Shown here: positions 1-15,100 of the stretch, piece after piece
How positions within the stretch are numbered: the stretch's first letter is position 1
Layout of the letters: every line of letters starts with the position of its first letter
Source: Lepturacanthus savala
Lineage: Eukaryota > Chordata > Actinopteri > Scombriformes > Trichiuridae
Length of the DNA: 64,000 bases
NCBI GenBank assembly: GCA_030544235.1
Contig: CM060464.1
Coordinates: 34,863,602-34,927,601 of the forward strand
Reading direction: 5' to 3'
Made by a program: the position numbers and the translations under genes
The notes under the pieces: model-generated
Databases searched by the model: none
Told to the model about the DNA's origin: nothing
What the model saw: the letters and a program-made list of their open reading frames with translations, nothing else

Positions 1-376
1 GCACAAAAAGACAAAAAGCTATGTAGGCCTAAATCAGTACAATATTTTTATAAACAATCTTATTTACCTTTTACTTTATGTGAAATGGTATAGTTTTGGA
101 TCAGAAATTCACCTGGAAAAGCTATTGTTTTCATGTGGTTTGTGTTTTAAAGTTTTTATTGCTCCATATGCATTCTCTCGGTCTGAAGAGCACAAAAAGA
201 CAAAAAGCTATGTAGGCCTAAATCAGTACAATATTTTTATAGAAAATCTTATTTACCTTTTACTTTATGTGAAATGGTATAGTTTTGGATCAGAAATTCA
301 CCTGGAAAAGCTATTGTTTTCATGTGGTTTGTGTTTTAAAGTTTTTATTGCTCCATTTGCATTCTCTCGGTCTTAA

Positions 377-3300
377 AGAGCACAAAAAGACAAAATGCTA
401 TGTAGACCTAAATCAGTACAATATTTTTAGAGAAAATCTTATTTACCTTTTACTTTATGTGAAATGGTATAGTTTTGGATCAGAAATTCACCTGGAAAAG
501 CTATTGTTTTCATGTGGTTTGTGTTTTAAAGTTTTTATTGCTCCATATGCATTCTCTCGGTCTGAAGAGCACAAAAAGACAAAAAGCTATGTAGGCCTAA
601 ATCAGTACAATATTTTTATAGAAAATCTTATTTACCTTTTACTTTATGTGAAATGGTATAGTTTTGGATCAGAAATTCACCTGGAAAAGCTATTGTTTTC
701 ATGTGGTTTGTGTTTTAAAGTTTTTATTGCTCCATTTGCATTCTCTCGGTCTTAAGAGCACAAAAAGACAAAATGCTATGTAGACCTAAATCAGTACAAT
801 ATTTTTATAGAAAATCTTATTTACCTTTTACTTTATGTGAAATGGTATAGTTTTGGATCAGAAATTCACCTGGAAAAGCTATTGTTTTCATGTGGTTTGT
901 GTTTTAAAGTTTTTATTGCTCCATTTGCATTCTCTCGGTCTGAAGAGCACAAAAAGACAAAATGCTATGTAGGCCTAAATAAGTACAATATTTTTATAAA
1001 CAATCTTATTTACCTTTTACTATATGTAAAATGGTATAGTTTGGGATCAGAAATTCACCTGGAAAAGCTATTGTTTTCATGTGGTTTGTGTTTTAAAGTT
1101 TTTATTGCTCCATTTGCATTCTCTCGGTCTTAAGAGCACAAAAAGACAAAATGCCACGTAGGCCTAAATCAGTACAATATTTTTACAGAAAATCTCATTT
1201 ACCATTTACTATATGTAAAATGGTATAGTTTTGGATCAGAAATTCACCTAGAAAAGCTATTGTTTTCATGTGGTTTGTGTTTTAAAGTTTTTATTGCTCC
1301 ATTTGCATTCTCTCGGTCTGAAGAGCACAAAAAGACAAAATGCTATGTAGGCCTAAATCAGTACAATATTTTTACAGAAAATCTCATTTACCATTTACTA
1401 TATGTGAAATGGTATAGTTTTGGATTAGAAATTCACCTGGAAAAACTATTGTTTTCATGTGGTTTGTGTTTTAAAGTTTTTATTGCTCCATATGCATTCT
1501 CTCGGTCTGAAGAGCACAAAAAGACAAAATGCTATGTAGACCTAAATCAGTACAATATTTTTAGAGAAAATCTTATTTACCTTTTACTTTATGTGAAATG
1601 GTATAGTTTTGGATCAGAAATTCACCTGGAAAAGCTATTGTTTTCATGTGGTTTGTGTTTTAAAGTTTTTATTGCTCCATATGCATTCTCTCGGTCTGAA
1701 GAGCACAAAAAGACAAAATGCTATGTAGGCCTAAATCAGTACAATATTTTTACAGAAAATCTCATTTACCATTTACTATATGTAAAATGGTATAGTTTTG
1801 GATCAGAAATTCACCTGGAAAAGCTATTGTTTTCATGTGGTTTGTGTTTTAAAGTTTTTATTGCTCCATATGCATTCTCTCGGTCTGAAGAGCACAAAAA
1901 GACAAAAAGCTATGTAGGCCTAAATCAGTACAATATTTTTATAAACAATCTTATTTACCTTTTACTTTATGTGAAATGGTATAGTTTTGGATCAGAAATT
2001 CACCTGGAAAAGCTATTGTTTTCATGTGGTTTGTGTTTTAAAGTTTTTATTGCTCCATATGCATTCTCTCGGTCTGAAGAGCACAAAAAGACAAAAAGCT
2101 ATGTAGGCCTAAATCAGTACAATATTTTTATAGAAAATCTTATTTACCTTTTACTTTATGTGAAATGGTATAGTTTTGGATCAGAAATTCACCTGGAAAA
2201 GCTATTGTTTTCATGTGGTTTGTGTTTTAAAGTTTTTATTGCTCCATTTGCATTCTCTCGGTCTTAAGAGCACAAAAAGACAAAATGCTATGTAGACCTA
2301 AATCAGTACAATATTTTTAGAGAAAATCTTATTTACCTTTTACTTTATGTGAAATGGTATAGTTTTGGATCAGAAATTCACCTGGAAAAGCTATTGTTTT
2401 CATGTGGTTTGTGTTTTAAAGTTTTTATTGCTCCATATGCATTCTCTCGGTCTGAAGAGCACAAAAAGACAAAAAGCTATGTAGGCCTAAATCAGTACAA
2501 TATTTTTATAAACAATCTTATTTACCTTTTACTTTATGTGAAATGGTATAGTTTTGGATCAGAAATTCACCTGGAAAAGCTATTGTTTTCATGTGGTTTG
2601 TGTTTTAAAGTTTTTATTGCTCCATTTGCATTCTCTCGGTCTTAAGAGCACAAAAAGACAAAATGCCATGTAGGCCTAAATCAGTACATTATTTTTAGAG
2701 AAAATCTTATTTACCTTTTACTTTATGTGAAATGGTATAGTTTTGGATCAGAAATTCACCTGGAAAAGCTATTGTTTTCATGTGGTTTGTGTTTTAAAGT
2801 TTTTATTGCTCCATATGCATTCTCTCGGTCTGAAGAGCACAAAAAGACAAAATGCTATGTAGGCCTAAATCAGTACAATATTTTTACAGAAAATCTCATT
2901 TACCATTTACTATATGTAAAATGGTATAGTTTTGGATCAGAAATTCACCTGGAAAAGCTATTGTTTTCATGTGGTTTGTGTTTTAAAGTTTTTATTGCTC
3001 CATATGCATTCTCTCGGTCTGAAGAGCACAAAAAGACAAAAAGCTATGTAGGCCTAAATCAGTACAATATTTTTATAAACAATCTTATTTACCTTTTACT
3101 TTATGTGAAATGGTATAGTTTTGGATCAGAAATTCACCTGGAAAAGCTATTGTTTTCATGTGGTTTGTGTTTTAAAGTTTTTATTGCTCCATATGCATTC
3201 TCTCGGTCTGAAGAGCACAAAAAGACAAAAAGCTATGTAGGCCTAAATCAGTACAATATTTTTATAGAAAATCTTATTTACCTTTTACTTTATGTGAAAT

Positions 3301-5624
3301 GGTATAGTTTTGGATCAGAAATTCACCTGGAAAAGCTATTGTTTTCATGTGGTTTGTGTTTTAAAGTTTTTATTGCTCCATTTGCATTCTCTCGGTCTTA
3401 AGAGCACAAAAAGACAAAATGCTATGTAGACCTAAATCAGTACAATATTTTTAGAGAAAATCTTATTTACCTTTTACTTTATGTGAAATGGTATAGTTTT
3501 GGATCAGAAATTCACCTGGAAAAGCTATTGTTTTCATGTGGTTTGTGTTTTAAAGTTTTTATTGCTCCATATGCATTCTCTCGGTCTGAAGAGCACAAAA
3601 AGACAAAAAGCTATGTAGGCCTAAATCAGTACAATATTTTTATAGAAAATCTTATTTACCTTTTACTTTATGTGAAATGGTATAGTTTTGGATCAGAAAT
3701 TCACCTGGAAAAGCTATTGTTTTCATGTGGTTTGTGTTTTAAAGTTTTTATTGCTCCATTTGCATTCTCTCGGTCTTAAGAGCACAAAAAGACAAAATGC
3801 TATGTAGACCTAAATCAGTACAATATTTTTATAGAAAATCTTATTTACCTTTTACTTTATGTGAAATGGTATAGTTTTGGATCAGAAATTCACCTGGAAA
3901 AGCTATTGTTTTCATGTGGTTTGTGTTTTAAAGTTTTTATTGCTCCATTTGCATTCTCTCGGTCTGAAGAGCACAAAAAGACAAAATGCTATGTAGGCCT
4001 AAATAAGTACAATATTTTTATAAACAATCTTATTTACCTTTTACTATATGTAAAATGGTATAGTTTGGGATCAGAAATTCACCTGGAAAAGCTATTGTTT
4101 TCATGTGGTTTGTGTTTTAAAGTTTTTATTGCTCCATTTGCATTCTCTCGGTCTTAAGAGCACAAAAAGACAAAATGCCACGTAGGCCTAAATCAGTACA
4201 ATATTTTTACAGAAAATCTCATTTACCATTTACTATATGTAAAATGGTATAGTTTTGGATCAGAAATTCACCTAGAAAAGCTATTGTTTTCATGTGGTTT
4301 GTGTTTTAAAGTTTTTATTGCTCCATTTGCATTCTCTCGGTCTGAAGAGCACAAAAAGACAAAATGCTATGTAGGCCTAAATCAGTACAATATTTTTACA
4401 GAAAATCTCATTTACCATTTACTATATGTGAAATGGTATAGTTTTGGATTAGAAATTCACCTGGAAAAACTATTGTTTTCATGTGGTTTGTGTTTTAAAG
4501 TTTTTATTGCTCCATATGCATTCTCTCGGTCTGAAGAGCACAAAAAGACAAAATGCTATGTAGACCTAAATCAGTACAATATTTTTAGAGAAAATCTTAT
4601 TTACCTTTTACTTTATGTGAAATGGTATAGTTTTGGATCAGAAATTCACCTGGAAAAGCTATTGTTTTCATGTGGTTTGTGTTTTAAAGTTTTTATTGCT
4701 CCATATGCATTCTCTCGGTCTGAAGAGCACAAAAAGACAAAATGCTATGTAGGCCTAAATCAGTACAATATTTTTACAGAAAATCTCATTTACCATTTAC
4801 TATATGTAAAATGGTATAGTTTTGGATCAGAAATTCACCTGGAAAAGCTATTGTTTTCATGTGGTTTGTGTTTTAAAGTTTTTATTGCTCCATATGCATT
4901 CTCTCGGTCTGAAGAGCACAAAAAGACAAAAAGCTATGTAGGCCTAAATCAGTACAATATTTTTATAAACAATCTTATTTACCTTTTACTTTATGTGAAA
5001 TGGTATAGTTTTGGATCAGAAATTCACCTGGAAAAGCTATTGTTTTCATGTGGTTTGTGTTTTAAAGTTTTTATTGCTCCATATGCATTCTCTCGGTCTG
5101 AAGAGCACAAAAAGACAAAAAGCTATGTAGGCCTAAATCAGTACAATATTTTTATAGAAAATCTTATTTACCTTTTACTTTATGTGAAATGGTATAGTTT
5201 TGGATCAGAAATTCACCTGGAAAAGCTATTGTTTTCATGTGGTTTGTGTTTTAAAGTTTTTATTGCTCCATTTGCATTCTCTCGGTCTTAAGAGCACAAA
5301 AAGACAAAATGCTATGTAGACCTAAATCAGTACAATATTTTTAGAGAAAATCTTATTTACCTTTTACTTTATGTGAAATGGTATAGTTTTGGATCAGAAA
5401 TTCACCTGGAAAAGCTATTGTTTTCATGTGGTTTGTGTTTTAAAGTTTTTATTGCTCCATATGCATTCTCTCGGTCTGAAGAGCACAAAAAGACAAAAAG
5501 CTATGTAGGCCTAAATCAGTACAATATTTTTATAAACAATCTTATTTACCTTTTACTTTATGTGAAATGGTATAGTTTTGGATCAGAAATTCACCTGGAA
5601 AAGCTATTGTTTTCATGTGGTTTG
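377..5624 (+). repeat. 16-monomer (3,024-bp) higher-order duplication, first pair
   Basis: The tract from about 377 to 2600 recurs at 3401 to 5624 with an exact 3,024-bp offset (16 x 189). Diagnostic variants keep the spacing: the TAA-bearing monomers ending at 1133 and 2267 reappear at 4157 and 5291, and the CCACGTAGG variant near 1153 reappears near 4177. Homology breaks down after about 2600/5624, so this is a mosaic segmental duplication, not one uniform period across the array. Confidence 0.85.
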
Positions 5625-8600
5625 TGTTTTAAAGTTTTTATTGCTCCATATGCATTCTCTCGGTCTGAAGAGCACAAAAAGACAAAAAGCTATGTAGGCC
5701 TAAATCAGTACAATATTTTTATAGAAAATCTTATTTACCTTTTACTTTATGTGAAATGGTATAGTTTTGGATCAGAAATTCACCTGGAAAAGCTATTGTT
5801 TTCACGTGGTTTGTGTTTTAAAGTTTTTATTGCTCCATTTGCATTCTCTCGGTCTGAAGAGCACAAAAAGACAAAATGCTATGTAGGCCTAAATAAGTAC
5901 AATATTTTTATAAACAATCTTATTTACCTTTTACTATATGTAAAATGGTATAGTTTGGGATCAGAAATTCACCTGGAAAAGCTATTGTTTTCATGTGGTT
6001 TGTGTTTTAAAGTTTTTATTGCTCCATTTGCATTCTCTCGGTCTTAAGAGCACAAAAAGACAAAATGCTATGTAGGCCTAAATCAGTACAATATTTTTAC
6101 AGAAAATCTCATTTACCATTTACTATATGTAAAATGGTATAGTTTTGGATCAGAAATTCACCTGGAAAAGCTATTGTTTTCATGTGGTTTGTGTTTTAAA
6201 GTTTTTATTGCTCCATTTGCATTCTCTCGGTCTGAAGAGCACAAAAAGACAAAATGCTATGTAGGCCTAAATCAGTACAATATTTTCATGGAAAATCTTA
6301 TTTACCTTTTACTTTATGTGAAATGGTATAGTTTTGGATCAGAAATTCACCTGGAAAAGCTATTGTTTTCATGTGGTTTGTGTTTTAAAGTTTTTATTGC
6401 TCCATATGCATTCTCTCGGTCTGAAGAGCACAAAAAGACAAAAAGCTATGTAGGCCTAAATAAGTACAATATTTTTATAAACAATCTTATTTACCTTTTA
6501 CTATATGTAAAATGGTATAGTTTGGGGTCAGAAATTCACCTGGAAAAGCTATTGTTTTCATGTGGTTTGTGTTTTAAAGTTTTTATTGCTCCATATGCAT
6601 TCTCTCGGTCTGAAGAGCACAAAAAGACAAAATGCTATGTAGGCCTAAATCAGTACAATATTTTTACAGAAAATCTCATTTACCATTTACTATATGTGAA
6701 ATGGTATAGTTTTGGATTAGAAATTCACCTGGAAAAACTATTGTTTTCATGTGGTTTGTGTTTTAAAGTTTTTATTGCTCCATATGCATTCTCTCGGTCT
6801 GAAGAGCACAAAAAGACAAAATGCTATGTAGACCTAAATCAGTACAATATTTTTAGAGAAAATCGTATTTACCTTTTACTTTATGTGAAATGGTATAGTT
6901 TTGGTTCAGAAATTCACCTGGAAAAGCTATTGTTTTCATGTGGTTTGTGTTTTAAAGTTTTTATTGCTCCATTTGCATTCTCTCGGTCTGAAGAGCACAA
7001 AAAGACAAAATGCTATGTAGGCCTAAATCAGTACAATATTTTTACAGAAAATCTCATTTACCATTTACTATATGTAAAATGGTATAGTTTTGGATCAGAA
7101 ATTCACCTGGAAAAGCTATTGTTTTCATGTGGTTTGTGTTTTAAAGTTTTTATTGCTCCATTTGCATTCTCTCGGTCTGAAGAGCACAAAAAGACAAAAT
7201 GCTATGTAGGCCTAAATCAGTACAATATTTTTACAGAAAATCTCATTTACCATTTACTATATGTGAAATGGTATAGTTTTGGATTAGAAATTCACCTGGA
7301 AAAACTATTGTTTTCATGTGGTTTGTGTTTTAAAGTTTTTATTGCTCCATATGCATTCTCTCGGTCTGAAGAGCACAAAAAGACAAAATGCTATGTAGAC
7401 CTAAATCAGTACAATATTTTTAGAGAAAATCTTATTTACCTTTTACTTTATGTGAAATGGTATAGTTTTGGATCAGAAATTCACCTGGAAAAGCTATTGT
7501 TTTCATGTGGTTTGTGTTTTAAAGTTTTTATTGCTCCATATGCATTCTCTCGGTCTGAAGAGCACAAAAAGACAAAATGCTATGTAGGCCTAAATCAGTA
7601 CAATATTTTTACAGAAAATCTCATTTACCATTTACTATATGTAAAATGGTATAGTTTTGGATTAGAAATTCACCTGGAAAAGCTATTGTTTTCATGTGGT
7701 TTGTGTTTTAAAGTTTTTATTGCTCCATATGCATTCTCTCGGTCTGAAGAGCACAAAAAGACAAAAAGCTATGTAGGCCTAAATCAGTACAATATTTTTA
7801 TAAACAATCTTATTTACCTTTTACTTTATGTGAAATGGTATAGTTTTGGATCAGAAATTCACCTGGAAAAGCTATTGTTTTCATGTGGTTTGTGTTTTAA
7901 AGTTTTTATTGCTCCATATGCATTCTCTCGGTCTGAAGAGCACAAAAAGACAAAAAGCTATGTAGGCCTAAATCAGTACAATATTTTTATAGAAAATCTT
8001 ATTTACCTTTTACTTTATGTGAAATGGTATAGTTTTGGATCAGAAATTCACCTGGAAAAGCTATTGTTTTCATGTGGTTTGTGTTTTAAAGTTTTTATTG
8101 CTCCATTTGCATTCTCTCGGTCTGAAGAGCACAAAAAGACAAAATGCTATGTAGGCCTAAATAAGTACAATATTTTTATAAACAATCTTATTTACCTTTT
8201 ACTATATGTAAAATGGTATAGTTTGGGATCAGAAATTCACCTGGAAAAGCTATTGTTTTCATGTGGTTTGTGTTTTAAAGTTTTTATTGCTCCATTTGCA
8301 TTCTCTCGGTCTTAAGAGCACAAAAAGACAAAATGCTATGTAGACCTAAATCAGTACAATATTTTTAGAGAAAATCTTATTTACCTTTTACTTTATGTGA
8401 AATGGTATAGTTTTGGATCAGAAATTCACCTGGAAAAGCTATTGTTTTCATGTGGTTTGTGTTTTAAAGTTTTTATTGCTCCATATGTATTCTCTCGGTC
8501 TGAAGAGCACAAAAAGACAAAAAGCTATGTAGGCCTAAATCAGTACAATATTTTTATAAACAATCTTATTTACCTTTTACTTTATGTGAAATGGTATAGT

Positions 8601-10154
8601 TTTGGATCAGAAATTCACCTGGAAAAGCTATTGTTTTCATGTGGTTTGTGTTTTAAAGTTTTTATTGCTCCATATGCATTCTCTCGGTCTGAAGAGCACA
8701 AAAAGACAAAAAGCTATGTAGGCCTAAATCAGTACAATATTTTTATAGAAAATCTTATTTACCTTTTACTTTATGTGAAATGGTATAGTTTTGGATCAGA
8801 AATTCACCTGGAAAAGCTATTGTTTTCATGTGGTTTGTGTTTTAAAGTTTTTATTGCTCCATTTGCATTCTCTCGGTCTGAAGAGCACAAAAAGACAAAA
8901 TGCTATGTAGGCCTAAATAAGTACAATATTTTTATAAACAATCTTATTTACCTTTTACTATATGTAAAATGGTATAGTTTGGGATCAGAAATTCACCTGG
9001 AAAAGCTATTGTTTTCATGTGGTTTGTGTTTTAAAGTTTTTATTGCTCCATTTGCATTCTCTCGGTCTTAAGAGCACAAAAAGACAAAATGCTATGTAGG
9101 CCTAAATCAGTACAATATTTTTACAGAAAATCTCATTTACCATTTACTATATGTAAAATGGTATAGTTTTGGATCAGAAATTCACCTGGAAAAGCTATTG
9201 TTTTCATGTGGTTTGTGTTTTAAAGTTTTTATTGCTCCATTTGCATTCTCTCGGTCTGAAGAGCACAAAAAGACAAAATGCTATGTAGGCCTAAATCAGT
9301 ACAATATTTTCATGGAAAATCTTATTTACCTTTTACTTTATGTGAAATGGTATAGTTTTGGATCAGAAATTCACCTGGAAAAGCTATTGTTTTCATGTGG
9401 TTTGTGTTTTAAAGTTTTTATTGCTCCATATGCATTCTCTCGGTCTGAAGAGCACAAAAAGACAAAAAGCTATGTAGGCCTAAATAAGTACAATATTTTT
9501 ATAAACAATCTTATTTACCTTTTACTATATGTAAAATGGTATAGTTTGGGATCAGAAATTCACCTGGAAAAGCTATTGTTTTCATGTGGTTTGTGTTTTA
9601 AAGTTTTTATTGCTCCATATGCATTCTCTCGGTCTGAAGAGCACAAAAAGACAAAATGCTATGTAGGCCTAAATCAGTACAATATTTTTACAGAAAATCT
9701 CATTTACCATTTACTATATGTGAAATGGTATAGTTTTGGATTAGAAATTCACCTGGAAAAACTATTGTTTTCATGTGGTTTGTGTTTTAAAGTTTTTATT
9801 GCTCCATATGCATTCTCTCGGTCTGAAGAGCACAAAAAGACAAAATGCTATGTAGACCTAAATCAGTACAATATTTTTAGAGAAAATCTTATTTACCTTT
9901 TACTTTATGTGAAATGGTATAGTTTTGGTTCAGAAATTCACCTGGAAAAGCTATTGTTTTCATGTGGTTTGTGTTTTAAAGTTTTTATTGCTCCATTTGC
10001 ATTCTCTCGGTCTGAAGAGCACAAAAAGACAAAATGCTATGTAGGCCTAAATCAGTACAATATTTTTACAGAAAATCTCATTTACCATTTACTATATGTA
10101 AAATGGTATAGTTTTGGATCAGAAATTCACCTGGAAAAGCTATTGTTTTCATGT
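5373..10154 (+). repeat. 16-monomer (3,024-bp) higher-order duplication, second pair
   Basis: The tract 5373 to about 7130 recurs at 8397 to about 10154, again offset by 3,024 bp. Private markers shared only by these two tracts include a TTTTCATGG variant at 6287/9311 and TTGGTTCAG at 6901/9925. The two copies differ at single sites (for example CGTATT near 6863), so they are close but not identical. Confidence 0.85.
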
Positions 10155-10789
10155 GGTTTGTGTTTTAAAGTTTTTATTGCTCCATATGCATTCTCTCGGT
10201 CTGAAGAGCACAAAAAGACAAAAAGCTATGTAGGCCTAAATCAATACAATATTTTTATAAACAATCTTGTTTACCTTTTACTTTATGTGAAATGGTATAG
10301 TTTTGGATCAGAAATTCACCTGGAAAACCTATTGTTTTCATGTGGTTTGTGTTTTAAACTTTTTATTGCTCCATATGCATTCTCTCGGTCTGAAGAGCAC
10401 AAAAAGACAAAAAGCTATGTAGGCCTAAATCAGTACAATATTTTTATAGAAAATCTTATTTACCTTTTACTTTATGTGAAATGGTATAGTTTTGGATCAG
10501 AAATTCACCTGGAAAAGCTATTGTTTTCATGTGGTTTGTGTTTTAAAGTTTTTATTGCTCCATTTGCATTCTCTCGGTCTGAAGAGCACAAAAAGACAAA
10601 ATGCTATGTAGGCCTAAATCAGTACAATATTTTTACAGAAAATCTCATTTACCATTTACTATATGTGAAATGGTATAGTTTTGGATTAGAAATTCACCTG
10701 GAAAAACTATTGTTTTCATGTGGTTTGTGTTTTAAAGTTTTTATTGCTCCATATGCATTCTCTCGGTCTGAAGAGCACAAAAAGACAAA

Positions 10790-12130
10790 ATGCTATGTAG
10801 GCCTAAATAAGTACAATATTTTTATAAACAATCTTATTTACCTTTTACTATATGTAAAATGGTATAGTTTGGGATCAGAAATTCACCTGGAAAAGCTATT
10901 GTTTTCATGTGGTTTGTGTTTTAAAGTTTTTATTGCTCCATATGCATTCTCTCGGTCTGAAGAGCACAAAAAGACAAAATGCTATGTAGGCCTAAATCAG
11001 TACAATATTTTTACAGAAAATCTCATTTACCATTTACTATATGTAAAATGGTATAGTTTTGGATCAGAAATTCACCTGGAAAAGCTATTGTTTTCATGTG
11101 GTTTGTGTTTTAAAGTTTTTATTGCTCCATATGCATTCTCTCGGTCTGAAGAGCACAAAAAGACAAAATGCTATGTAGGCCTAAATAAGTACAATATTTT
11201 TATAAACAATCTTATTTACCTTTTACTATATGTAAAATGGTATAGTTTGGGATCAGAAATTCACCTGGAAAAGCTATTGTTTTCATGTGGTTTGTGTTTT
11301 AAAGTTTTTATTGCTCCATTTGCATTCTCTCGGTCTGAAGAGCACAAAAAGACAAAATGCTATGTAGGCCTAAATCAGTACAATATTTTTATAGAAAATC
11401 TTATTTACCTTTTACTTTATGTGAAATGGTACAGTTTTGGATCAGAAATTCACCTGGAAAAGCTATTGTTTTCATGTGGTTTGTGTTTTAAAGTTTTTAT
11501 TGCTCCATTTGCATTCTCTCGGTCTGAAGAGCACAAAAAGACAAAATGCTATGTAGGCCTAAATAAGTACAATATTTTTATAAACAATCTTATTTACCTT
11601 TTACTATATGTAAAATGGTATAGTTTGGGATCAGAAATTCACCTGGAAAAGCTATTGTTTTCATGTGGTTTGTGTTTTAAAGTTTTTATTGCTCCATTTG
11701 CATTCTCTCGGTCTGAAGAGCACAAAAAGACAAAATGCTATGTAGGCCTAAATCAGTACAATATTTTTATAGAAAATCTTATTTACCTTTTACTTTATGT
11801 GAAATGGTATAGTTTTGGATCAGAAATTCACCTGGAAAAGCTATTGTTTTCATGTGGTTTATGTTTTAAAGTTTTTATTGCTCCATTTGCATTCTCTCGG
11901 TCTGAAGAGCACAAAAAGACAAAATGCTATGTAGGCCTAAATAAGTACAATATTTTTATAAACAATCTTATTTACCTTTTACTATATGTAAAATGGTATA
12001 GTTTGGGATCAGAAATTCACCTGGAAAAGCTATTGTTTTCATGTGGTTTGTGTTTTAAAGTTTTTATTGCTCCATATGCATTCTCTCGGTCTGAAGAGCA
12101 CAAAAAGACAAAATGCTATGTAGGCCTAAA
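10790..12130 (+). repeat. Dimeric (378-bp) higher-order tract
   Basis: AAATAAGTAC-type monomers (with ATAAACAATC and TTTGGGATC) alternate with AAATCAGTAC-type monomers. The AAATAAG marker falls at 10805, 11183, 11561 and 11939, spaced exactly 378 bp. After that the spacing changes to 567 and then 189 bp, so the dimer phase is local. Confidence 0.8.
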
Positions 12131-15100
12131 TCAGTACAATATTTTTATAGAAAATCTTATTTACCTTTTACTTTATGTGAAATGGTATAGTTTTGGATCA
12201 GAAATTCACCTGGAAAAGCTATTGTTTTCATCTGGTTTGTGTTTTAAAGTTTTTATTGCTCCATTTGCATTCTCTCGGTCTGAAGAGCACAAAAAGACAA
12301 AATGCTATGTAGGCCTAAATCAGTACAATATTTTTACAGAAAATCTCATTTACCATTTACTATATGTGAAATGGTATAGTTTTGGATTAGAAATTCACCT
12401 GGAAAAACTATTGTTTTCATGTGGTTTGTGTTTTAAAGTTTTTATTGCTCCATATGCATTCTCTCGGTCTGAAGAGCACAAAAAGACAAAATGCTATGTA
12501 GGCCTAAATAAGTACAATATTTTTACAGAAAATCTCATTTACCATTTACTATATGTAAAATGGTATAGTTTTGGATCAGAAATTCACCTGGAAAAGCTAT
12601 TGTTTTCATGTGGTTTGTGTTTTAAAGTTTTTATTGCTCCATTTGCATTCTCTCGGTCTGAAGAGCACAAAAAGACAAAATGCTATGTAGGCCTAAATAA
12701 GTACAATATTTTTATAAACAATCTTATTTACCTTTTACTATATGTAAAATGGTATAGATTGGGATCAGAAATTCACCTGGAAAAGCTATTGTTTTCATGT
12801 GGTTTGTGTTTTAAAGTTTTTATTGCTCCATATGCATTCTCTCGGTCTGAAGAGCACAAAAAGACAAAATGCTATGTAGGCCTAAATCAGTACAATATTT
12901 TTACAGAAAATCTATTTTACCATTTAATATATGTAAAATGGTATAGTTTTGGATCAGAAATTCACCTGGAAAAGCTATTGTTTTCATGTGGTTTGTGTTT
13001 TAAAGTTTTTATTGCTCCATTTGCATTCTCTCGGTCTGAAGAGCACAAAAAGACAAAATTCTATGTAGTCCTAAATCAGTACAATATTTTTACAGAAAAT
13101 CTCATTTACCATTTACTATATGTGAAATGGTATAGTTTTGGATTAGAAATTCACCTGGAAAAACTATTGTTTTCATGTGGTTTGTGTTTTAAAGTTTTTA
13201 TTGCTCCATATGCATTCTCTCGGTCTGAAGAGCACAAAAAGACAAAAAGCTATGTAGGCCTAAATCAGTACAATATTTTTATAGAAAATCTTATTTACCT
13301 TTTACTTTATGTGAAATGGTATAGTTTTGGATCAGAAATTCACCTGGAAAAGCTATTGTTTTCATGTGGTTTGTGTTTTAAAGTTTTTATTGCTCCATTT
13401 GCATTCTCTCGGTCTGAAGAGCACAAAAAGACAAAATGCTATGTAGGCCTAAATCAGTACAATATTTTTTACAGAAAACCTCATTTACCATTTACTATAT
13501 GTGAAATGGTATAGTTTTGGATCAGAAATTCACCTGGAAAAGCTATTGTTTTCATGTGGTTTGTGTTTTAAAGTTTTTATTGCTCCATATGCATTCTCTC
13601 GGTCTGAAGAGCACAAAAAGACAAAATGCTATGTAGACCTAAATCAGTACAATATTTTTATAGAAAATCTTATTTACCTTTTACTTTATGTGAAATGGTA
13701 TAGTTTTGGATCAGAAATTCACCTGGAAAAGCTATTGTTTTCATGTGGTTTGTGTTTTAAAGTTTTTATTGCTCCATTTGCATTCTCTCGGTCTGAAGAG
13801 CACAAAAAGACAAAATGCTATGTAGGCCTAAATCAGTACAATATTTTTACAGAAAATCTCATTTACCATTTACTATATGTAAAATGGTATAGTTTTGGAT
13901 CAGAAATTCACCTGGAAAAGCTATTGTTTTCATGTGGTTTGTGTTTTATAGTTTTTATTGCTCCATATGCATTCTCTCGGTCTGAAGAGCACAAAAAGAC
14001 AAAATGCTATGTAGACCTAAATCAGTACAATATTTTTATAGAAAATCTTATTTACCTTTTACTTTATGTGAAATGGTATAGTTTTGGATCAGAAATTCAC
14101 CTGGAAAAGCTATTGTTTTCATGTGGTTTGTGTTTTAAAGTTTTTATTGCTCCATTTGCATTCTCTCGGTCTGAAGAGCACAAAAAGACCAAATGCTATG
14201 TAGACCTAAATCAGTATAATATTTTTATAGAAAATCTTATTTACCTTTTACTTTATGTGAAATGGTATAGTTTTGGATCAGAAATTCACCTGGAAAAGCT
14301 ATTGTTTTCATGTGGTTTGTGTTTTAAAGTTTTTATTGCTCCATATGCATTCTCTCGGTCTGAAGAGCACAAAATGACAAAAAGCTATGTAGGCCTAAAT
14401 CAGTACAATATTTTTATAGAAAATCTTATTTACCTTTTACTTTATGTGAAATGGTATAGTTTTGGATCAGAAATTCACCTGGAAAAGCTATTGTTTTCAT
14501 GTGGTTTGTGTTTTAAAGTTTTTATTGCTCCATTTGCATTCTCTCGGTCTGAAGAGCACAAAAAGACAAAATGCTATGTAGGCCTAAATCAGTACAATAT
14601 TTTTACAGAAAACCTCATTTACCATTTACTATATGTGAAATGGTATAGTTTTGGATCAGAAATTCACCTGGAAAAGCTATTGTTTTCATGTGGTTTGTGT
14701 TTTAAAGTTTTTATTGCTCCATATGCATTCTCTCGGTCTGAAGAGCATAAAAAGACAAAATGCTATGTAGACCTAAATCAGTACAATATTTTTATAGAAA
14801 ATCTTATTTACCTTTTACTTTATGTGAAATGGTATTGTTTTGGATCAGAAATTCACCTGGAAAAGCTATTGTTTTCATGTGGTTTGTGTTTTAAAGTTTT
14901 TATTGCTCCATATGCATTCTCTCGGTCTGAAGAGCACAAAAAGACAAAAAGCTATGTAGGCCTAAATCAGTACAATATTTTTATAGAAAATCTTATTTAC
15001 CTTTTACTTTATGTGAAATGGTATAGTTTTGGATCAGAAATTCACCTGGAAAAGCTATTGTTTTCATGTGGTTTGTGTTTTAAAGTTTTTATTGCTCCAT

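Noticed and set aside
1..189. CENP-B box in the satellite
   Set aside because: No match to the NTTCGNNNNANNCGGGN pattern in the monomer; the only CpG is in TCTCGGTC.
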